Positions 10,901-11,655 of a stretch of 11,655 nt of DNA are shown here, piece by piece; the stretch's first letter is position 1, and every line of letters starts with the position of its first letter. The stretch is taken from contig MU069548.1 in the NCBI GenBank assembly GCA_002284615.2, forward strand, positions 220,886 to 232,540, read 5' to 3'. This stretch comes from Dunaliella salina. Lineage: Eukaryota > Chlorophyta > Chlorophyceae > Chlamydomonadales > Dunaliellaceae. Made by a program: the position numbers and the translations under genes. The notes under the pieces were generated by a model that did not search any database, had not been told where the DNA came from, and saw nothing but the letters and a program-made list of their open reading frames with translations.

Positions 10901-11448
10901 CTCCATCCCTACTACTGTGCAGGCAAATCACCCCTACAACCGCGCAGGCACTCCATCACTGCAACAGCGCAGGTAGTTCATCCCTACAACTGTGCAGGCA
11001 GATCACCCCCATGACTGGTGGCGAATCATCTCTACTATTGTGCGGGTTGTTCTTTCTTATACCAGTGCGGGCAGTTTTTAGTTTTTACTACTGTGCAGGC
11101 AGTTCGTCCCTACAACTTAGCTCATCCCTATGACCGGGCACCTTTCCTTTGCGCATTCAGCCTTTTTTTTTTCCCAGCCGCACAGCGCTCACAGGCTCAA
11201 CACGATGATCCAGCTCAACAAATTGACACTCTGGAGAGGGTGCCCCACATTCAGATACCAGTAAATTGGCACAAGTGCTGGGGAAGGAAGCAGAGACGAC
11301 AACCCCATCACTTGTCACCCATTGCTCTCCATGTCAAGCAGGTCTGCCACAGCTTTTTCGTCTCACCTGCCATAGCAAGCAACATGTCACCGCTGCGCAG
11401 GACCTTTGAGGCGTGGGAAGCAGCCACAGTACTGCGCACACGCAGCAC
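620..11448 (-). CDS. DEG7: DEG7/Nma111-type HtrA serine protease gene, internal 3'-ward part (exons E1-E4)
   Basis: Four minus-strand exons (11448-11367, 8711-8502, 2965-2752, 713-620) join with phases 1, 1, 2 and 0 into 200 codons with no stop. The protein begins VLRVR, has the PDZ-type stretch SGDMLLAMAGKPVTCFRDVE, then a low-complexity polyQ insert of about 110 residues, then PVTIFRSGQIMETHVQL and DGMGTNRILHWCGAQLQ. From memory of plant DEG7 and fungal Nma111 proteins, the order QVLRV, GDM.LA, PVTCF.D.E, LTILR.GQ and DG.GT.R...WCG..Q is diagnostic of their C-terminal PDZ region; no alignment was run. DEG7 proteases are ATP-independent and use PDZ domains for substrate recognition. The Arabidopsis protein acts in the chloroplast stroma and the yeast homologue is nuclear, so location here is open. 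The catalytic domain (right) and the C-terminus (left) lie outside the window. Exons occupy 600 of about 10.8 kb. Confidence 0.85.
714..976 (-). repeat. Tandem copies of the E4 acceptor and exon start
   Basis: Together with the real exon (unit 1, 664-785) there is a second unit at 786-913 (128 bp) and a third, partial unit at 914-976. On the minus strand each reads ttgcag|GAGCGG, then ATGGAAACGCA and GCTGGGCTTGGAGGA. They are therefore copies of the intron 3 acceptor plus about 50-70 nt of E4. Acceptor AGs are intact at 715-714 (real), 843-842 and 971-970. The copies diverge where the real exon reads HWCG, and the decoys soon run into stops. Confidence 0.88.
977..1763. other. Intron 3, central part, without a gene
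   Basis: This lies between the E4-acceptor copies and the E3-donor copies. On the minus strand at 1126 there is ctttttttttgcag|GAGTGACTCA, a strong acceptor and possibly a fourth, decayed copy of ttgcag|GAGCGGTCAA. The plus strand carries A9 at 1131-1139. The other open frames resemble nothing I recognise. Confidence 0.45.
1764..2135 (-). repeat. Tandem copies of the E3 exon end and donor
   Basis: Degenerate units recur every 62-87 bp; on the plus strand, anchors of the form CARCRCAAAG lie at 1770, 1832, 1913 and 2000. Read on the minus strand they contain GGATGCCT-T-ACGAT...AG|GTGG, matching the real E3 end TGGATGCCTGTCACGATC, TTCAG|GTGGGC. Donor-like AG|GTGG sites fall at exon-end positions 1881, 1959, 2045, 2078 and 2094. 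The site at 2094 (ATGATTTTAAG|GTGGGC) is closest to the real one at 2752. The oldest units, near 1830, have lost the AG. Confidence 0.82.
2136..2751. other. First part of intron 3, without a recognised gene
   Basis: This separates the real E3 donor from its repeated copies. Related short stretches starting TACGCGTTT occur on the plus strand at 2176 and 2676. A plus-strand open frame at 2358-2672 has an acidic/basic patch (RRREDEEEK) but no recognisable domain and lies antisense in the intron, so it is not called. Confidence 0.4.
2752..2965 (-). CDS. DEG7: DEG7 exon E3 (polyQ/Ala/Gly insert ending in PVTIFR)
   Basis: A 214-nt exon. The acceptor ctgcgtgcag|GT joins E2 as G|GT, giving PGAQISSES, then nine Gln (eight CAG and one CAA), an HGVGGAG- and Ala/Ser/Asn-rich stretch, and finally WMPVTIF(R). 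The final strand matches the family's LTILR strand. The donor is ATCTTCAG|GTGGGC with GT at 2751-2750, leaving phase 2 so that AG|G in E4 completes Arg. The CAG run (GCA x9, 2911-2937) is a likely length-polymorphic site. Homology to DEG7 rests on the last residues and the exact phase fit, because the insert itself has no recognisable homologue. Confidence 0.8.
2966..3266. other. End of intron 2: ancestral acceptor unit and AT-rich TATG tract
   Basis: 2966-3001 is the intron part of the E3 acceptor unit. It shares AAGCT--TCATGCTGCGTGCAG with the distant array at 6991-7740. Beyond it, 3035-3205 is very AT-rich with TGTATGTATG steps and an exact 9-bp inverted repeat, TGTATAAAT at 3106-3114 and ATTTATACA at 3125-3133, around a 10-nt loop. 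Confidence 0.6.
3267..4105 (+). mobile_element. TIR-type transposon relic, copy A
   Basis: This pairs with an inverted relative at 5209-5835. Shared parts are the left end (CTGGGAGT-TT-CGA, then TAATTATT and GCCTCTC), a start-codon segment at 3447 (MGRTKCKHEEGDG here), an acidic tail region (PMDMSDS here) before GATGAGTAG, and the right end (GTTACAAGGTAACAGTGGCGAT). The coding part is broken by stops at 3510-3512 and beyond and carries a (GCA)12 run at 3691-3726 encoding polyQ in the frame from 3674. Layout and size suggest a nonautonomous derivative of a DDE transposon, but the superfamily is not determined. It lies inside DEG7 intron 2. Confidence 0.65.
3691..3726. repeat. (GCA)12 trinucleotide microsatellite
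   Basis: Twelve uninterrupted GCA units. In the plus frame starting at 3674 it reads as eleven Gln within an 82-codon open frame, ending GDL at 3922, that belongs to transposon relic A. It is not part of the DEG7 exons, although E3 has its own independent CAG run. Confidence 0.9.
4106..5208. other. AT-rich spacer between the two transposon copies
   Basis: About 1.1 kb with frequent stops in all frames, no open frame of note and no recognised element. Its composition is clearly more AT-rich than the arrays on either side. It contains the (TA)13 tract. Confidence 0.5.
5091..5116. repeat. (TA)13 microsatellite
   Basis: Thirteen uninterrupted TA dinucleotides, followed by AT-rich sequence up to about 5190. 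It is self-complementary and may extrude as a hairpin. Confidence 0.9.
5209..5835 (-). mobile_element. TIR-type transposon relic, copy B (inverted)
   Basis: It is bounded by 12-bp terminal inverted repeats with one mismatch, GTAGCGACACTG at 5209-5220 and CAGTGTCGCTGC at 5824-5835, each followed inward by TTTTACGAGT. On the minus strand it keeps an ATG segment reading MGCTKRKREEGDG and a tail reading EPMEVSENYSTDEMMEGADE before a TAG. These align with copy A, but the middle is missing, consistent with internal deletion of a transposase gene. It holds T14 at 5485-5498. No target-site duplication is evident. The superfamily is undetermined; CACTA was considered because the repeat contains CACTG. 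Confidence 0.7.
5836..6431. other. Intron 2 segment with (AAATAAAC)3 and C14
   Basis: (AAATAAAC)3 lies at 5865-5888 and a C14 homopolymer at 6327-6340. Overlapping plus-strand frames around 6009-6433 are proline-rich in part because of the poly-C run and resemble no known protein. No gene is called. Confidence 0.5.
6432..6530 (-). repeat. Outlying copy of the E3-acceptor repeat unit
   Basis: One diverged unit of the 97-bp family: on the plus strand GATGATGCACAACACC, CCAAGG, GGGGTACAAGCACATGCAC, then a changed GGGCTTGTATGAATTGC. The minus-strand acceptor reads ACAAG|CCC instead of GCAG|GCCC. It is separated from the main array by the (CA)39 tract. Confidence 0.8.
6686..6763. repeat. (CA)39 microsatellite
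   Basis: 78 nt of uninterrupted CA, followed by a GTGGGTGGGTG-rich segment at about 6786-6830. In the minus-strand transcript this is (UG)39. Confidence 0.95.
6991..7740 (-). repeat. Tandem array of E3-acceptor copies, about 97-bp unit
   Basis: Seven units and a partial eighth. On the minus strand each contains TTCATGCTGCGTGCAG or a variant, then GCCCTGGTGCCCAG, matching the real E3 junction ctgcgtgcag|GTCCCGGTGCTCAG. Exon-start-equivalent positions are 7054, 7151, 7281, 7374, 7470, about 7565 (AG lost) and 7661. Spacing is 93-97 bp, except for one 130-bp unit enlarged by a GAT expansion. Every unit thus encodes the start of E3 (PGAQ). The array lies more than 4 kb upstream of E3 in transcript orientation, with the transposon relics between. 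Confidence 0.9.
7187..7225. repeat. (GAT)6-CTT-(GAT)6 microsatellite
   Basis: Two equal blocks of six GAT separated by CTT, within the 97-bp array. The neighbouring units read CTTGATGATGC here, so both blocks look like expansions of that junction, with one CTTGAT step duplicated. Confidence 0.9.
7769..7937. repeat. Long TG tract with 31-bp higher-order period
   Basis: TG repeats with an extra T at 7801 and 7832, and an ambiguous base N at 7864 exactly where the next TT is expected. The tract is therefore built of T(TG)15 blocks of 31 bp, followed by an uninterrupted GT run from 7865 to 7937. In the minus-strand transcript it is (CA)n, upstream of the E3-acceptor array. Confidence 0.9.
7938..8501. 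other. Start of intron 2, without a recognised gene
   Basis: This begins (minus strand) at the E2 donor GTAGGT. Open frames exist on both strands (8077-8343 minus, 8090-8443 plus), but neither shows a recognisable domain. The minus-strand one is moderately protein-like yet is not needed, since E2 and E3 already join in phase. I found no clear copies of the E2 donor here, unlike for E1 and E3. Confidence 0.45.
8502..8711 (-). CDS. DEG7: DEG7 exon E2 (KPVTCFRDVE helix plus polyQ insert)
   Basis: A 210-nt exon. The acceptor gcgtgcag|GC has AG at 8713-8712, and joining to E1 makes codon G|GC. It encodes KPVTCFRDVESLISAF, which matches the DEG7 PDZ helix region. It then turns into a lineage-specific insert: HPGAHSNGGDAKQQEQQQQQQ, an RRARAAA stretch, acidic ESDGDVEG and basic PPRKK. 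The donor is AAGAAGG|GTAGGT, with GT at 8501-8500. The frame stays open past the donor to 8350, but that extension lacks family similarity. The first 30 or so nucleotides of this exon are also the terminal unit of the tandem array that lies immediately upstream in the intron. Confidence 0.8.
8712..9275 (-). repeat. Tandem array of E2-acceptor copies, 105-bp unit, 210-bp dimer
   Basis: The anchor GCAAGT occurs on the plus strand at 8695 (inside E2), 8782, 8881, 8986, 9091 and 9196, spacing 87, 99, 105, 105 and 105. On the minus strand the units read CGTGCAG|GCAAGC, then GACTTGC and CCGCGA, like the real junction. AG is intact for exon-start positions 8711 (real), 9002, 9107 and 9212, and lost in the units at 8782 and 8881. 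Units alternate between GTCACAGGCTT (8986, 9196) and GTCATCAGCTT (8881, 9091), which shows amplification as a dimer. Confidence 0.92.
9276..9579. other. Intron 1 spacer
   Basis: Lies between the E2-acceptor array and the E1-donor copies. No repeats or coding signals are recognised. Confidence 0.4.
9580..9970 (-). repeat. Degenerate copies of the E1 exon end and donor
   Basis: On the minus strand, TTGCATGGCAG|GTGCAGAGGACAGG and variants recur, matching the real E1 end TTGCTATGGCAG|GTGAGA. The best copy, at 9881-9905, reads ACATGTTGTTGCATGGCAG|GTG, against GACATGTTGCTTGCTATGG, CAG|GTG in the exon. GT is intact near 9883 and 9727, and possibly at 9584. It is changed to AT near 9678, 9753 and 9970. 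Unit spacing is irregular (57-128 bp); CAGCCAAAC recurs at 99 bp (9692, 9791). Confidence 0.75.
10001..10062. repeat. 22-bp tandem repeat, 2.8 copies
   Basis: CATTCCATTTCCGTTTACCAAA starts at 10001, 10023 and 10045. The copies are identical, which points to a recent duplication, and the run directly abuts the 25-bp minisatellite. Confidence 0.92.
10062..11131. repeat. 25-bp minisatellite with 147-bp higher-order repeat
   Basis: About 42 imperfect copies of a 25-bp unit, plus-strand consensus near TGCAGGCAGTTCATCCCTAC plus AACTG. Within it a 147-bp block, about six units, recurs with starts at 10291, 10438, 10585 and about 10730. The plus strand stays open for 557 codons (9460-11133) because the unit lacks stops in all three frames. 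A 25-bp unit read in codons gives a 25-residue cycle (HPYNCAG, SSLQLCR, HSI-P-VQAL). It lies within intron 1 on the non-template orientation, so it is treated as non-coding. Confidence 0.88.
11132..11366. other. 5' start of intron 1 (minus strand)
   Basis: This runs from the consensus donor GTGAGA (11366-11361) to the minisatellite. A T10 run followed by CCCAG at 11163-11176 looks like an acceptor on the plus strand, but no plus-strand gene supports it. Confidence 0.45.
11367..11448 (-). CDS. DEG7: DEG7 exon E1 (start of the PDZ fold)
   Basis: An 82-nt exon encoding 27 codons plus one base, VLRVR to SGDMLLAMA(G). The acceptor is a pyrimidine-rich run ending ccgcag at 11454-11449. The donor is ATGGCAG|GTGAGA, with GT at 11366-11365, close to the consensus. 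GDMLLA is the classic PDZ strand that follows the carboxylate-binding turn in HtrA proteins. The frame stays open upstream to 11517 and reads P-Q just before VLRV, and the family also has Q there, so the exon could start further upstream. The cag|GTG acceptor is preferred because a copy of GTGCTGCGT recurs 98 bp away in the intron. Confidence 0.8.
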
Positions 11449-11655
11449 CTGCGGAACAGAGGAAACGTAGCACAAGGTGACATCTTGTTCATAAGCTGAT
11501 TTCGGTACAAAATGCATGTGGCGGGAATTGTGTGCAGACGCAGCACTTTCAGGGTATGGAGTTTTCCAGGCGACCAGGATTGCAGGGATTTCAGCCGTAC
11601 TTTACAGGATCTTTCAGGCCTTTGACGCATATAAGTACGAGCCACAGTGCTGCGC
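11449..11655 (-). repeat. Partial copies of E1 in its upstream intron
   Basis: On the minus strand GTGCTGCGTCTGCAC at 11546-11532 repeats the first bases of E1 (GTGCTGCGTGTGCGC, 11448), a spacing of 98. GCGCAGCACTGTGGC at 11655-11641 repeats the inner E1 stretch GCGCAGTACTGTGGC (11437-11423), a spacing of 218, and is followed by a weaker match to CGCCTCAAAGGTCCTG. The array is cut by the window edge. Confidence 0.7.

Noticed and set aside
10062..11131. CRISPR-like array of 25-bp repeats
   Set aside because: The repeats are head to tail with no unique spacers, and the context is eukaryotic.
9460..11133. 557-codon plus-strand open frame, Ser/Leu/Cys/His rich
   Set aside because: It is the 25-bp minisatellite (and upstream array) read through; the unit has no stop in any frame. 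It lies antisense inside DEG7 intron 1 and resembles no protein family.
11018..11470. 150-codon plus-strand frame after a T10-CCCAG acceptor-like site
   Set aside because: It is antisense to exon E1, whose family match and clean splice sites favour the minus strand.

Overview
This is eukaryotic nuclear DNA. It has spliceosomal intron boundaries, very large introns packed with tandem repeats, CA/GT, GAT and CAG microsatellites, and proteins rich in Gln, Ala and Gly. The encoded protein and the polyQ inserts suggest a unicellular green alga, possibly Dunaliella-like; the clade is an inference and is not proven here.

The one gene I can support lies on the minus strand and spans almost the whole window. 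It is the 3'-ward part of a DEG7/Nma111-type HtrA serine protease gene. Four consecutive exons (E1 11448-11367, E2 8711-8502, E3 2965-2752, E4 713-620) join in compatible phases (1, 1, 2, 0) into 200 codons with no stop. They encode a C-terminal PDZ region with a long polyQ and low-complexity insert, then the segment running into the WCG motif. The protease domain and upstream exons lie beyond the right edge, and later exons lie beyond the left edge. Exons make up 600 nt of about 11 kb. The complete introns are 2655, 5536 and 2038 bp.

The striking feature is what fills the introns. Most large tandem arrays are diverged copies of the gene's own exon-intron junctions. Copies of the E1 acceptor lie at the right edge (about 11449-11655). 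Copies of the E1 donor lie at about 9580-9970, of the E2 acceptor at 8712-9275, of the E3 acceptor at 6991-7740 with an outlier at 6432-6530, of the E3 donor at about 1764-2135, and of the E4 acceptor at 714-976 with a possible further copy at 1126. Each unit carries roughly 15-40 nt of exon edge plus intron sequence, and many keep an intact AG or GT. The real exons therefore sit at the edge of fields of decoy splice sites.

Other intron contents, right to left: a 25-bp minisatellite with a 147-bp higher-order repeat (10062-11131), a 22-bp triplet (10001-10062), a long TG tract with a 31-bp higher-order period (7769-7937), (CA)39 (6686-6763), two inverted, diverged copies of one short TIR-type transposon relic (3267-4105 and 5209-5835), (TA)13, and an alternating purine-pyrimidine run at 1-32. 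No convincing plus-strand gene and no RNA gene was found. The long plus-strand open frames are by-products of tandem repeats.
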